A stretch of DNA of 64,000 nucleotides from Streptomyces sp. NBC_00459 (GTDB lineage: Bacteria > Actinomycetota > Actinomycetes > Streptomycetales > Streptomycetaceae). The position numbers were made by a program, and so were the translations under genes. Positions 16,875-27,018 of this stretch are shown here, piece by piece. The stretch spans positions 1,550,001-1,614,000 of the forward strand of contig NZ_CP107903.1 in NCBI RefSeq assembly GCF_036013955.1. The letters are read 5' to 3'. The notes beneath the pieces are model-generated. The model was not told the origin of the DNA, made no database searches, and worked only from the letters and a program-made list of their open reading frames with translations. Each line of letters opens with the position of its first letter. Within the stretch, counting starts at the first letter, position 1.

Positions 16875-17690
16875 TCATCCCTTGGCGGCGACGGTTCGGG
16901 AACGCCCGCCGAGCCCGGCGAGCGCGAGGAGGAGGGCCCAGGTGACGAGCAGGCTGAGCACGGAGACGGCGACGGACAGCTGGGCCTGCGAGCCACCGAC
17001 GCTGTAGATCCACACGGCGAACGGCTGGAAGCCGAGCAACTGGGCCACCGTGAACTCGCCCAGTACCAGGGCCAGCGTGAGGAAGGATGCGTTGAGCAGC
17101 GCCCCGCGCAGATTGGGCAGCACGGCCGTCACCAGCGCCTGCGCCGGGCTCGCACCGCAGCTGCGGGCGGCCTCGACCAGCGTGCGGACGTCGATCGCGC
17201 GCAGCCCGGCGTCCAGTGCCCGATGGACGAAGGGCAGCGCCATCACGACGTACGCGAGGACGAGGACGACGGGGAAGTCGGGGTTCTGGATGGCGACGAA
17301 GGTCTGGAACAGGGGCGTACGGGAGAGGTGTTCGGGACCCCACTTGAGGACCGTCGAGATCCCGGCGACGAACGCGATCGGCGGGACCACCAGCGGCAGC
17401 GAGCAGATCACCTCGACGACCGGACGCAGCCGGGGTGCGCCGAGCCGCAGGGCGACCATCGCGGGCACCATCAGCAGCAGGACCACGGCGATGGTGGCGG
17501 CGGCCAGTTCGAGGGAGAGCACCAGACCGGGCAGGAAGCCGTCGGCGCCGACGATCTGGCCGTACGCGTCGAAGGTGACGCCCTCGCCCGGTACGTCGAC
17601 CGTGAAGATCACGGAGGCGGCGAGCGGGACGATGAAGTAGACCGCGGCGCCGATCAGGACGACCCCGCGCCACAGGTTCAGGCGAGCCAT
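16875..17690 (-). CDS. ABC transporter permease, second subunit
   Basis: This 271-residue inner-membrane protein has about six hydrophobic segments and the EAA-type cytoplasmic loop LVEAARSCGASPAQALVTAVLPNLR (about residues 170-195; core EAARSCGAS). The start is ATG at 17690, overlapping the first permease gene by 13 bases. Its stop overlaps a possible ATPase start. With its partner it should form the channel of a binding-protein-dependent importer of the 2-aminoethylphosphonate/iron/polyamine group. The substrate is not known. Confidence 0.92.
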   Translation of the reverse strand: MARLNLWRGVVLIGAAVYFIVPLAASVIFTVDVPGEGVTFDAYGQIVGADGFLPGLVLSLELAAATIAVVLLLMVPAMVALRLGAPRLRPVVEVICSLPLVVPPIAFVAGISTVLKWGPEHLSRTPLFQTFVAIQNPDFPVVLVLAYVVMALPFVHRALDAGLRAIDVRTLVEAARSCGASPAQALVTAVLPNLRGALLNASFLTLALVLGEFTVAQLLGFQPFAVWIYSVGGSQAQLSVAVSVLSLLVTWALLLALAGLGGRSRTVAAKG

Positions 17691-18574
17691 CGCGCGCTCC
17701 TCCGTTGCAGGGGCAGGTACACGGCCATGACCAGGCCCGCGACAAGGACCATGTCGAGGCTGAGGGCGAGCGCCACGTTCTCCTGGCCGACCAGCACGTT
17801 GCCGGAGATGGCGTCGGCGATCTGGAGAGTAACCAGCGGGACCGAACTGCCCACCATGGCCGCGGCGGTGGCGTACGCGGCGAAGGCGCTGCCGAAGAGG
17901 AGCACGAACCCGCCGAGCAGTGAGGGCAGCAGCACGGGCAGGGCGACGTGCTGCCAGTACTGGACGTTGGTGGCCCCGTTGTTCCGCGCGGCCTCGCGCC
18001 ACTGGGACCGCAGGCCGTCGAGCGCGGGCGTGATCGTGAGGACCATCAGCGGGATCAGGAAGTAGAGGTAGACGATCACCAGTCCCCAGAAGCTGTAGAG
18101 GCTCCAGCCCTTGTCCGTCAGCCCCAAGTGCCGGGTCAGCACACCGGAGTTGCCGAGGGTGGCGACGAAGGCGAAGGCCAGCGGCACTCCGCCGAAGTTG
18201 GCGAGGACCCCGGAGGCGGTGAGCACGGCCTCGCGCAACGCCCGGAACCGCGAGGACACCACGGCCTGGGCGAGCAGCAGTCCGAGGACGGTCGCGATGA
18301 GCGCCGACACCGCCGACAGCTTGACGCTGCCGAGCAGGGCGGTGAGATACGCGCCCTGGAGGGAGTCGGTCAGATTGGCTGTGGTGTACGAACTGGCGCC
18401 GGTGGCCTGGTTCTTGACGGTGAAGGCGCCGTTCAGCATGGCCAGGGCGGGCACCCCGAAGGCGACCGCCACGAAGGCGAGCAGCGGCAGTACGGCGAGC
18501 CAGCCGGGGGCGCGGCGCCGCCGCTTCACTGAAGCGGCGGGCGCCACGTCGACCCGGGTGAGGGTGGCGGTCAT
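17678..18574 (-). CDS. ABC transporter permease, first subunit
   Basis: This 298-residue membrane protein has about six transmembrane segments after a basic N-terminus (VKRRRRAPGW). The EAA loop is QWREAARNNGATNVQYWQHVALP (core REAARNNGAT). A periplasmic-side stretch (about 45-75, KNQATGASSYTTANLTDS) precedes the conserved membrane domain. ATG at 18574 overlaps the stop of the binding-protein gene (ATGA), so the two are probably coupled. It pairs with the permease encoded immediately downstream. Confidence 0.92.
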   Translation of the reverse strand: MTATLTRVDVAPAASVKRRRRAPGWLAVLPLLAFVAVAFGVPALAMLNGAFTVKNQATGASSYTTANLTDSLQGAYLTALLGSVKLSAVSALIATVLGLLLAQAVVSSRFRALREAVLTASGVLANFGGVPLAFAFVATLGNSGVLTRHLGLTDKGWSLYSFWGLVIVYLYFLIPLMVLTITPALDGLRSQWREAARNNGATNVQYWQHVALPVLLPSLLGGFVLLFGSAFAAYATAAAMVGSSVPLVTLQIADAISGNVLVGQENVALALSLDMVLVAGLVMAVYLPLQRRSARWLA

Positions 18575-19728
18575 CCGGAGACGGCCTTGCCCCAGCCCTG
18601 GGCCAGCACGGTCTTGGCCTTGCTCTGCTGGGCCTCGGTCGGGAAGGACGGCGTGCCGGAGACCTTGGGCAGCTTGGCTGCGGCTGCCTTGTCGAGGGTG
18701 CCGGCCTTCTCCATGGCGGTCATCAGGGCCGGCCGGGCGTACCCCTTGAGCCAGAGGTTCTGCCCCTCGGCGCTGTAGAGGTACTCCTGCCACAGCCGGG
18801 CGGCGGCCGGGTGCGGGGCGTCCTTGTTGATGGCCTGGGAGTAGAACTGGGAGAACTCGCCGTCGCCGGGCACGGACACCGTCCAGTCGACGCCCTTGGA
18901 CTTGAACTCGTCGGCGTAACCGGCGTTGAGGTAGTCCCAGTCGATGCTGATGGGCGTCTCGCCCTTCTCGACGGTGGCCGGGGTCGACTCGACGGGCGTG
19001 TAGTTGCCGTTCTTCTTCAGCTTGGCGAAGAAGTCGAGGCCGGGCTGGATGTCGTCGAAGGATCCGCCACTGGCGAGCGAGGCCGCCCAGACGCCGGCGA
19101 AGGCCGAGCCGGACTTGGTGGGGTTGCCGTTGAGGGCGACCTGCCCCTTGTACTGGGGCTTCAGCAGATCGGCGAAGGAGGTGGGACAGGTCTTCACGCG
19201 CTTGGCGTCGCACCCGATGGAGATGTAGCCGCCGTAGTCGTTGAACCAGCGCCCCTCCGGGTCCTTCTGCCCCTCGGGGATGTCGGCGAAGGAGGCGACC
19301 TTGTAGGGCGCGAGCAGCCCCTGCTGAGCGGCGCTCAGCGCGAACGAACTGCCCAGGTCGAGGACGTCCGGTGCCCGGTCCTGCCCCTTGCGGGAGGTGA
19401 CGGCGTTGATCTCGTCCTGACTCGCCCCGTCGGGGTTCTCGACCTCGATCTTGATGCCGTACTTCTTCTGGAAACCGTCGATCAGGGCGCCGTAGTTGGC
19501 CCAGTCGCGCGGCAGCGCGATGGCGTGGAGCGTGCCCTCCTTCTTGGCGGCGGTGACCAGCTTGGCCAGGCCGCCGAAGTCGGCGGCGGAGGTCGCGGTG
19601 GCCGCGCTCCTGCCGTTCGCGGTGGTCGACGTGTCGTCGGGGGCCGCGCCGCAGGCGCTCAGGGCGAGCGCGGCGACGACGGCGAGGGCGCCGCCGCGGA
19701 CGGCTGTTCTCGGCAGGGTCACGATCAC
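18571..19728 (-). CDS. ABC transporter substrate-binding lipoprotein
   Basis: This 385-residue solute-binding protein has a short basic start, a hydrophobic core and the lipobox LSAC (Cys26 from GTG 19728), so it should be anchored on the outer face of the membrane. The mature part has the two-lobed pattern of iron/2-aminoethylphosphonate/polyamine binders: PRDWANYGALIDGFQKKYGIKI near the start and ISIDWDYLNAGY in the middle. GTG at 19728 sits close behind GGAGAG; GTG at 19722 is equally possible. It is first in the operon and divergent from a GntR/UTRA regulator. Confidence 0.92.
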   Translation of the reverse strand: MIVTLPRTAVRGGALAVVAALALSACGAAPDDTSTTANGRSAATATSAADFGGLAKLVTAAKKEGTLHAIALPRDWANYGALIDGFQKKYGIKIEVENPDGASQDEINAVTSRKGQDRAPDVLDLGSSFALSAAQQGLLAPYKVASFADIPEGQKDPEGRWFNDYGGYISIGCDAKRVKTCPTSFADLLKPQYKGQVALNGNPTKSGSAFAGVWAASLASGGSFDDIQPGLDFFAKLKKNGNYTPVESTPATVEKGETPISIDWDYLNAGYADEFKSKGVDWTVSVPGDGEFSQFYSQAINKDAPHPAAARLWQEYLYSAEGQNLWLKGYARPALMTAMEKAGTLDKAAAAKLPKVSGTPSFPTEAQQSKAKTVLAQGWGKAVSG

Positions 19729-19770
19729 GGTCTCTCCAGGGGTGCGCACGAGGGTTGAGGTAGTGCGGAG

Positions 19771-19788
19771 AACTTGTCTGAACAAGTT
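19771..19788. promoter_or_regulatory. Likely GntR (HutC) operator in divergent region
   Basis: AACTTGTCTGAACAAGTT is an inverted repeat with 7-bp arms and a 4-base centre, 43 bases upstream of the binding-protein start. The TTGT-N4-ACAA form fits operators of HutC-type GntR regulators (TTGTCTAGACAA-like), and the divergent gene at 19941 encodes such a protein. The rest of 19729-19940 is more AT-rich than its surroundings and should hold both promoters; I assigned no hexamers. Confidence 0.6.
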
Positions 19789-19940
19789 GGCTTCAGTAGG
19801 ACTTCCGCTGGTATCACGCCCGTAAACACTGGCGAAACACTGACCACTGATTCCCTGCACATTTCCGGCGCGCCTGGACCGGTCGCAGATGTCGATTAGG
19901 CTGGTCACGCTGTGCACAGCGACAAACCCAGAGGGGAAGC

Positions 19941-20681
19941 ATGACGGCGCGACACGAGGAGATCGCCGACGAGCTGCGCCGGGCGATCGACCGCGAGCAG
20001 TACACGGTCGGCAGCCGTCTGCCTCCGGAAACCGAACTCGCCGCCCACTACGGCGTGGCCCGCGGTACGGTCCGCCAGGCGGTGGCGGCCCTGACGGCCG
20101 AGGGCCTGATCGGCTCCCGCCAGGGCGCCCGCCGGGTGGTCCTGGCCAGCCGCCGCAGCCAGACCTTCGAGGAACTGCGCAGCTTCGCCCAGTGGGCCCG
20201 CGCCATGGGCCGCGAGGCGACGGGCCAGGTGGTGCACCAGGAGTACCGCCGGGCGACGACGGAGGACGCGATCCGCCTCCAACTCCGCGAGAAGACCAAG
20301 GTGTTGCACGTCCTGCGCGTGCGCGGCCTGGACGGCGAACCGGTCCTCCTGGAGCGCACGGTCTACGCCGACTGGATCGCCCCGTCCGTGGAACCCATCG
20401 AACCGGACTGTCCCTCGGTCACCCAGCGCCTCTTCGAGGACACGGGCCTGGTCTTCGCATACGGCGAACACGTCATCGACGCCGTGGCGGCCGGCGCCCA
20501 GGACGCCGAACTCCTCGACATCCGCCGCACCAGCCCTCTCCTGCGCGTCCGCCGCGTCACGACGACGAGGGAGGGCCGCCCGGTCGAATGGTCCGACGAC
20601 CGCTACCGGGGCGACGCGGTGAGCTTCAGCGTCCACAACTCGATAGCGAGCAACGCCCTCGCGAGAAAGACAGCCGAATAG
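19941..20681 (+). CDS. GntR-family (HutC/UTRA) transcriptional regulator
   Basis: This 246-residue regulator has an N-terminal winged helix (about 5-70: EEIADELRRAIDREQY, SRLPPETELAAHYGVARGTVRQAVAAL). Its UTRA effector domain (about 90-240) contains VLHVLRVRGLDGEPVLLERTVY (quoted in part) and the late motif SPLLRVRRVT. It is probably a repressor of the divergent ABC importer/HAD-EEP operon. Phosphonate regulators such as PhnF and PhnR belong to the same subfamily, but so do sugar and amino-acid regulators. A GGGGAAG ribosome site precedes the ATG. Confidence 0.9.
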   Translation: MTARHEEIADELRRAIDREQYTVGSRLPPETELAAHYGVARGTVRQAVAALTAEGLIGSRQGARRVVLASRRSQTFEELRSFAQWARAMGREATGQVVHQEYRRATTEDAIRLQLREKTKVLHVLRVRGLDGEPVLLERTVYADWIAPSVEPIEPDCPSVTQRLFEDTGLVFAYGEHVIDAVAAGAQDAELLDIRRTSPLLRVRRVTTTREGRPVEWSDDRYRGDAVSFSVHNSIASNALARKTAE

Positions 20682-20715
20682 GCGGTGACTTGCAAACAGG
20701 GCTTTGGGCACTGCC

Positions 20716-20803
20716 GCCAAGGGGCGCGGGGCTATGACATTTGCGGCTCCGCCGCGTGGGCGCGACAAGCCACAACGAACCCGCACCCGCCAACGAACCC
20801 GCA
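20716..20803. repeat. Family B intergenic repeat
   Basis: This copy of a dispersed element runs ccaaggggcgcggggc ... cgcgacaagccacaacg ... cccgcacccgc. It carries an extra insert (tatgacatttgcggctccgc) compared with the copies at 27774-27820 and 51143-51190. It fills most of the gap between the GntR gene and the convergent Lrp gene, where it may act as a terminator region. Confidence 0.65.
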
Positions 20804-20811
20804 AGAACCAC

Positions 20812-21264
20812 CTACGTAGGCGACCCGGCAGAAAACCTCCGCAGCAACGGCGACAGCACCAGCACGGACTTGGTCCGCTCGACGAACGGCTCCCCGGCGA
20901 TCCGCTCAAGGACCCGCTCGAAGTGCCGCATGTCAGAGGCGAAGACCTGCACCACCGCATCCGCCTCCCCCGTCACCGTGGACGCGGCCACCACCTCCTG
21001 ATACCGCTCCAGCCCCCGCTGGATCGTCTCCGGCGAGGTGTTCCGCCGGCAGTAGATCTCGACGAACCCCTCCGTCTCCCACCCCAGCGCCGCCGGATCC
21101 ACCCGCACGGTGAACCCGGTGATCGCCCCGCTCTCCCGCAACCGGTCCACCCGCCGCTTCACGGCCGGCGCGGACAGCCCGACCAACTGCCCGATGTCCG
21201 CGTAGGAGCGACGCGCGTCCTCGGCGAGGGCGTGCACGATACGTTCGTCGAGATCGTTCAGCAC
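20812..21264 (-). CDS. Lrp/AsnC-family transcriptional regulator
   Basis: This 150-residue regulator has an N-terminal helix-turn-helix (about 4-50: LDERIVHALAEDARRSYADIGQLVGLS, core SYADIGQLVGLSAPAVKRRV) and a C-terminal RAM effector domain with VTGEADAVVQVFASD. Such proteins sense amino acids as oligomers. The start codon is 8 bases from the stop of guaB1 on the same strand, so it is probably cotranscribed downstream of guaB1. The ligand is unknown. Confidence 0.92.
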   Translation of the reverse strand: MLNDLDERIVHALAEDARRSYADIGQLVGLSAPAVKRRVDRLRESGAITGFTVRVDPAALGWETEGFVEIYCRRNTSPETIQRGLERYQEVVAASTVTGEADAVVQVFASDMRHFERVLERIAGEPFVERTKSVLVLSPLLRRFSAGSPT

Positions 21265-21271
21265 CGTCGGC

Positions 21272-22912
<1,641 letters not shown>

Positions 22913-23329
22913 TCAGGCGAGCACCATCACCACCGCCAGCCCCGTCTCCGTCTCCCGCCAGCTCGCGGCGGCGTCGGCGAAGATCTCCTGGAGCGTGTTC
23001 CACTCCTCGGGCCGGGCCGCCGCGTACGCCTGCCAGTTGCGGACGAGCAGGAGCCTGCCTCGGCTCGCGGGCCACCACTGCAGATCGCCGAGACAGTCCG
23101 CCAGGGCGTCCCAGTTCGAGCCGAAGTGGTCCGGGAAGCGCATCGCGGTGGCACAGGCCGTCATCAGCCCGGCCTTGTCCGACACATCGGCGAGGTCGAG
23201 GTCGGCGCTCTCCCAGCCCGCCTCGCGGGCGGCTTCGAGCGCGCGCTCGTACGGCAGCGCGGCGGGCCAGGACAGGACACCGGCGGGCGCGCGGCCGGCG
23301 AACACCGGAGCGAGCGGGTGGTCGGTCAT
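22913..23329 (-). CDS. Barstar-like (ribonuclease inhibitor fold) protein
   Basis: This 138-residue protein has the barstar pattern: a short beta strand, a helix, DLADVSDKAGLMTACATAM, then the core FPDHFGSNWDALADCLGDLQWWP, and a late strand of hydrophobic residues. FGSNWDAL is the hallmark loop-helix that plugs barnase. No barnase-like ribonuclease is encoded next to it. It may inhibit a nuclease encoded elsewhere or have another role. Confidence 0.85.
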   Translation of the reverse strand: MTDHPLAPVFAGRAPAGVLSWPAALPYERALEAAREAGWESADLDLADVSDKAGLMTACATAMRFPDHFGSNWDALADCLGDLQWWPASRGRLLLVRNWQAYAAARPEEWNTLQEIFADAAASWRETETGLAVVMVLA

Positions 23330-23435
23330 CTCAGCACCACCGTGAGGAGTCGCGAAGGGTCGAAGTGATCATCGCTGTAGTAGATCCCACCGCCCGACCC
23401 ATGACAACGAGGACCCGGGCGGGAAACCGGGCGAA

Positions 23436-23479
23436 AACCTGCACGAGAACCTGCACGAGAACCTGGACGACAGCCTGCC
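23436..23479. repeat. 12-bp tandem direct repeats before an MMPL gene
   Basis: The units aacctgcacgag, aacctgcacgag, aacctggacgac and a partial agcctgcc follow one another without gaps, starting about 110 bases before the MMPL start. The helical-turn-like 12-base period and promoter-proximal place suggest a regulator-binding array, but a simple repeat expansion is also possible. Confidence 0.6.
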
Positions 23480-23545
23480 AACAGGACACGTCGATCGGCT
23501 GGTCGTTCAATGAAGATGACCGGCAGTCTCCGGTGGGAGCCGCGC

Positions 23546-25792
23546 ATGTCATCGTCGACAGCAACACCAGCACCTGCATCGGGGGAACGCAAGGACTCGC
23601 GTGGGAGACTGCGCCGGCTGGGCGAGTGGTGTGCCCGGCACTTCGTGATCGTCATCGTGGCCTGGCTGATCGCGCTCGCCGCGCTCCAGGTACTCAACCG
23701 TTCCTTCGGCGGTGACTACTCCGACAACTTCTCCCTGCCCGGCGTCCAGTCGCAGCAGGGCCTCGACGTACTGAAGAAACACGATCCGGCGGCCGGCGGC
23801 TACGGCAGCCAGATCGTGCTGCGGGACTCGGCCAAGCCCCTCACCTCCATGTCCACGCAGATGTCCCAGACCGTCGCCGACCTGCAGAAACTCCCGCATG
23901 TCCTGTCCGTCCAGAACCCGCTGCCACCGCCGGGATCCCAGCCCGCCGGCAAGCAGACCGTCGGCCCGCTCGCCGGCGACGCGAAGACCGGCTACATCAC
24001 CGTTCGGTTCGACGTCCAGCCGTCCACCCTCGACGACGACTATCTCGACGGCGTCGACGACTCCGTGAAGCCGCTGCGGACGGCCGGTGTGCAGGTCGAG
24101 TACGGGGGACCACTGGGCGAGCTGGCCCGGCCCGCCGCCGACGACCGGGTCAGCGAGCTGATCGGGTTCGCGGTGGCGATCGTCGTCCTGCTGGTCGGCT
24201 TCGGCAGCGTCCTCGCCGCCGGCATCCCCCTGCTGACCGCGCTGATCAGCGTGATCGGCGGACTGGCCTCCCTCGGGCTGCTCGCGGCGGCGTTCACCTT
24301 CGCCACGGTCTCCCCCACACTGGCCACCATGATCGGCCTCGGCGTGGGCATCGACTACGCGCTGTTCCTGATCACCCGGCACCGGCAGAACCTGATGAAC
24401 GGCGACGATCCGGTACGGGCGGCAGGCCGGGCCACCGCCACCAGCGGAAGGGCCGTCCTGGTCTCCGGGTGCACGGTGATCGTCGCGCTGGCGGGGCTGT
24501 CCGTCTCCGGGGTCGCCTTCATCGGCAAACTGGGGGTGGCCGCCGCCGTGACGGTGGTCTCCGCGGTCGTGGGCGCTCTCACGCTGGTCCCTGCCCTGCT
24601 GGGGCTCATCGGCCACCGTATCGACCGCTACCGGGTACGCCGCCCGGTCGCCGAGGCCGGCTCCGACGATGCCGAGGGACACGGCGCCTGGCACCGCTAC
24701 GCACAGCGCGTCGAGCGGCGCCCCTGGTGGTTCCTGGCCGGCGGGGTCCTGGTGGTTCTGGTGCTGGCGATCCCGGTGGCGTCCATCCAGCTCGGCCACA
24801 TCGGGGACGGCGCCGATCCGAAGTCGTTCACGGACCGGCGGGCGTACGACATCATGGCGCAGTCCTTCGGACCCGGCTCCAACGGCCCGCTGACCGTCGT
24901 CATCGACCAGACCAAGGTGCCCTCCGACCAGCGCTCCGCCCTCGCCTCGAAGGCGTCCAAGGCGCTGACGGACGTATCGGGCGCCGCGACCGCCACCCCG
25001 CTCACCGCGACGAAGGACGGCGACGTCCTGATCGGCACGGTCTACTCCAAGGCGGCTCCGCAGAGCGAAACGACCACCGACCTGACGAACCGCCTGGTCG
25101 ACGACACCCTGCCCGAAGCAGTCTCCGGAACGGCCGCGCACGGCTATGTGACCGGCACGACCGCCGCCCAGGTCGACTTCCGGGACATCGTCGCGAGCCG
25201 CCTCCCGCTGATCATCGGCGTGGTCGTCGCCCTCGCCTTCCTGATCATCCTGGCCGTCTTCCGAGGCCTGCTGGTGGCGCTGAAGGCCGCCGTGCTCAAC
25301 GTCCTGTCGATCGCGGCCTCGTACGGCGTCGTCGTGGCCGTCTTCCAGTGGGGCTGGGGCGGGCCCGCACTGGGTGTGACGGGCAAGGTGCCCATCGAGA
25401 GCTACGTACCGATGATGATGTTCGCGATCATCTTCGGGCTCAGCATGGACTACGAGATCTTCCTGCTCTCCCGTGTCCACGAGGCCTGGCTGCGCACCGG
25501 CGACGCACGGGCGTCCGTGGCCCATGCCCTGGAGATCACCGCCCGGGTGATCACCTGCGCGGCCCTGATCATGGTCAGCGTCTTCGCCGCGTTCGTCGTG
25601 AGCGACAACGTGGTGGTGAAGATGCTCGGCCTGGGACTCGCCGTCAGCGTGCTCATCGACGCGACGGTCGTACGGCTGCTGCTGGTGCCGGCGGTCATGA
25701 CGCTGCTGGGTGCCCGCGCCTGGTGGACACCCCGCCGGCTCGACCGGATCCTGCCGCGCCTGGACCCGGAGGGCGACGAGCACGACCGATGA
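23546..25792 (+). CDS. MMPL/RND-family membrane transporter
   Basis: This 748-residue transporter has two homologous halves, each with one TM, a large outer loop and a cluster of five TMs. The RND motifs GLGVGIDYALFLITRHRQ (about 265-282) and GLSMDYEIFLLSRVHEAW (about 630-647) are in place. MMPL proteins export lipids or drugs using the proton gradient. ATG at 23546 is preferred over 23510 because GGGAG lies 6 bases upstream of it. A perfect convergent hairpin ends the gene. The substrate is unknown; a 12-bp tandem repeat precedes it. Confidence 0.9.
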   Translation: MSSSTATPAPASGERKDSRGRLRRLGEWCARHFVIVIVAWLIALAALQVLNRSFGGDYSDNFSLPGVQSQQGLDVLKKHDPAAGGYGSQIVLRDSAKPLTSMSTQMSQTVADLQKLPHVLSVQNPLPPPGSQPAGKQTVGPLAGDAKTGYITVRFDVQPSTLDDDYLDGVDDSVKPLRTAGVQVEYGGPLGELARPAADDRVSELIGFAVAIVVLLVGFGSVLAAGIPLLTALISVIGGLASLGLLAAAFTFATVSPTLATMIGLGVGIDYALFLITRHRQNLMNGDDPVRAAGRATATSGRAVLVSGCTVIVALAGLSVSGVAFIGKLGVAAAVTVVSAVVGALTLVPALLGLIGHRIDRYRVRRPVAEAGSDDAEGHGAWHRYAQRVERRPWWFLAGGVLVVLVLAIPVASIQLGHIGDGADPKSFTDRRAYDIMAQSFGPGSNGPLTVVIDQTKVPSDQRSALASKASKALTDVSGAATATPLTATKDGDVLIGTVYSKAAPQSETTTDLTNRLVDDTLPEAVSGTAAHGYVTGTTAAQVDFRDIVASRLPLIIGVVVALAFLIILAVFRGLLVALKAAVLNVLSIAASYGVVVAVFQWGWGGPALGVTGKVPIESYVPMMMFAIIFGLSMDYEIFLLSRVHEAWLRTGDARASVAHALEITARVITCAALIMVSVFAAFVVSDNVVVKMLGLGLAVSVLIDATVVRLLLVPAVMTLLGARAWWTPRRLDRILPRLDPEGDEHDR

Positions 25793-25824
25793 CCCCATCC
25801 CCCTGTACGCGGCGATCGAACAGA

Positions 25825-25861
25825 GCGGTGCCCGGGCCCCGAAAGGGAACCCGGGCACCGC
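25825..25861. terminator. Bidirectional terminator hairpin
   Basis: A perfect 12-bp stem, gcggtgcccggg with cccgggcaccgc, has a 13-base loop in the 87-base gap between convergent MMPL and SorC-type genes. No T tract follows, as is usual in Streptomyces. Confidence 0.75.
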
Positions 25862-25879
25862 CCGCGACTTCACAACCCG

Positions 25880-26902
25880 TCAGATCCCGTCCGGGTCCGC
25901 CCTGTTGAGTGCCGGCTTCGGCGTCGGGCCCGCCGTCATCAGGTAGTCCGCGGCCGAGGTGTCCGTGACCAGGCTGGTGACCAGCCCGGACCGCAGCACC
26001 GCGTCGATCGCCGCGGCCTTGCGCTGCCCGCCCGCGATCGCGACGACCTCGGGGACCCGGCGGAGCTGGTCCGTCTTGACGGTGATGCACCGCTCACCGA
26101 GGTCACGTCCGACCCGGCGCCCTTCGCTGTCGAAGAGGTGCGCGGACATCTCGGCGGCGACACCCAGGGACGCGTAGTGGCCGCGTTCCTCGTCGCTGAG
26201 CATGTCGTGCACCGTCGAGATACCGGCCTCCCAGGAGCCGATGGAGACGCAGGCGACGGTCACCTTGTCGAAGTACTCGAAGGCCCGCGCGATCCCGGTC
26301 TGGTTGCGCAGCGCGGCGGCGGTGGCCGCGTCGGGCAGCAGCATCGGGGCGTAGATGGGGTGGGCGTCCCCGCCCGACACCTGGGCGGCGCGGCGAACCG
26401 CCTCGACCGAACCGCGCTCGGCGGTTCCGGCGTCGTACACCCCCGTCAACTGGACCACCGTGCAGGGCGGCAGCCGGTCGAGGGCAGCCGCCATGTGGAT
26501 GGTGGACCGGCCCCACGCGAGACCCAGCACATCGCCTTCGTTGACCAGCTCGCCGAGCAGGTCGGCGGCCACTTCACCGAGGTTCTCGGGATCGGGTGAC
26601 TCCTCGGCGGCCTCGGCCGGGGACTCGACCACGACCGCGTGCCTGAGGCCGTACCGGGCACGCAGCGCGTCCGAGCGCTCGGCGTCCAGTTCGGCCGGGA
26701 CACGGATCTCGATCCGCACCAGATCCCGTTCGAGAGCGGTCTCCAGGACCCTGGCCACCTTGAAGCGGCTGACGCCGAACTCCTCGGCGATCTGGATCTT
26801 GGACTTGCCCTCCAGGTAGAAGCGGCGGGCCATGGCCGCCGCCTGCACCAGCTCAGCGGGTCCCATCCGCATGGCTGACCGGCCAGCCGACATACCCGAC
26901 AC
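25880..26902 (-). CDS. SorC/DeoR-family sugar-binding transcriptional regulator
   Basis: This 340-residue regulator has an N-terminal helix-turn-helix (about 15-60: ARRFYLEGKSKIQIAEEFGVS, core KIQIAEEFGVSRFKVARVL). Its large sugar-phosphate-binding domain has GDVLGLAWGRST, VVQLTGVYD and a late VVAIAGGQRKAAAI. Family members respond to sugars or phosphosugars. It lies upstream of rpe on the opposite side of a 116-base gap and on the same strand, so it is likely a separate unit. The ligand and target are unknown; MMPL, rpe or its own gene could be targets. Confidence 0.9.
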   Translation of the reverse strand: MSGMSAGRSAMRMGPAELVQAAAMARRFYLEGKSKIQIAEEFGVSRFKVARVLETALERDLVRIEIRVPAELDAERSDALRARYGLRHAVVVESPAEAAEESPDPENLGEVAADLLGELVNEGDVLGLAWGRSTIHMAAALDRLPPCTVVQLTGVYDAGTAERGSVEAVRRAAQVSGGDAHPIYAPMLLPDAATAAALRNQTGIARAFEYFDKVTVACVSIGSWEAGISTVHDMLSDEERGHYASLGVAAEMSAHLFDSEGRRVGRDLGERCITVKTDQLRRVPEVVAIAGGQRKAAAIDAVLRSGLVTSLVTDTSAADYLMTAGPTPKPALNRADPDGI

Positions 26903-27018
26903 GGCGATCTCCTCACTGCTTTTACATCGCTGCTGTTCACATTCTGGATTCGCCGTTCATCCTGTCAGATCCCGAGTACTTGATCTGCCCAGAAGTACGT
27001 CGTTCACGTTCCCTTGGC

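Noticed and set aside
23436..23479. CRISPR array
   Set aside because: The repeats are 12 bases with no spacers between them.
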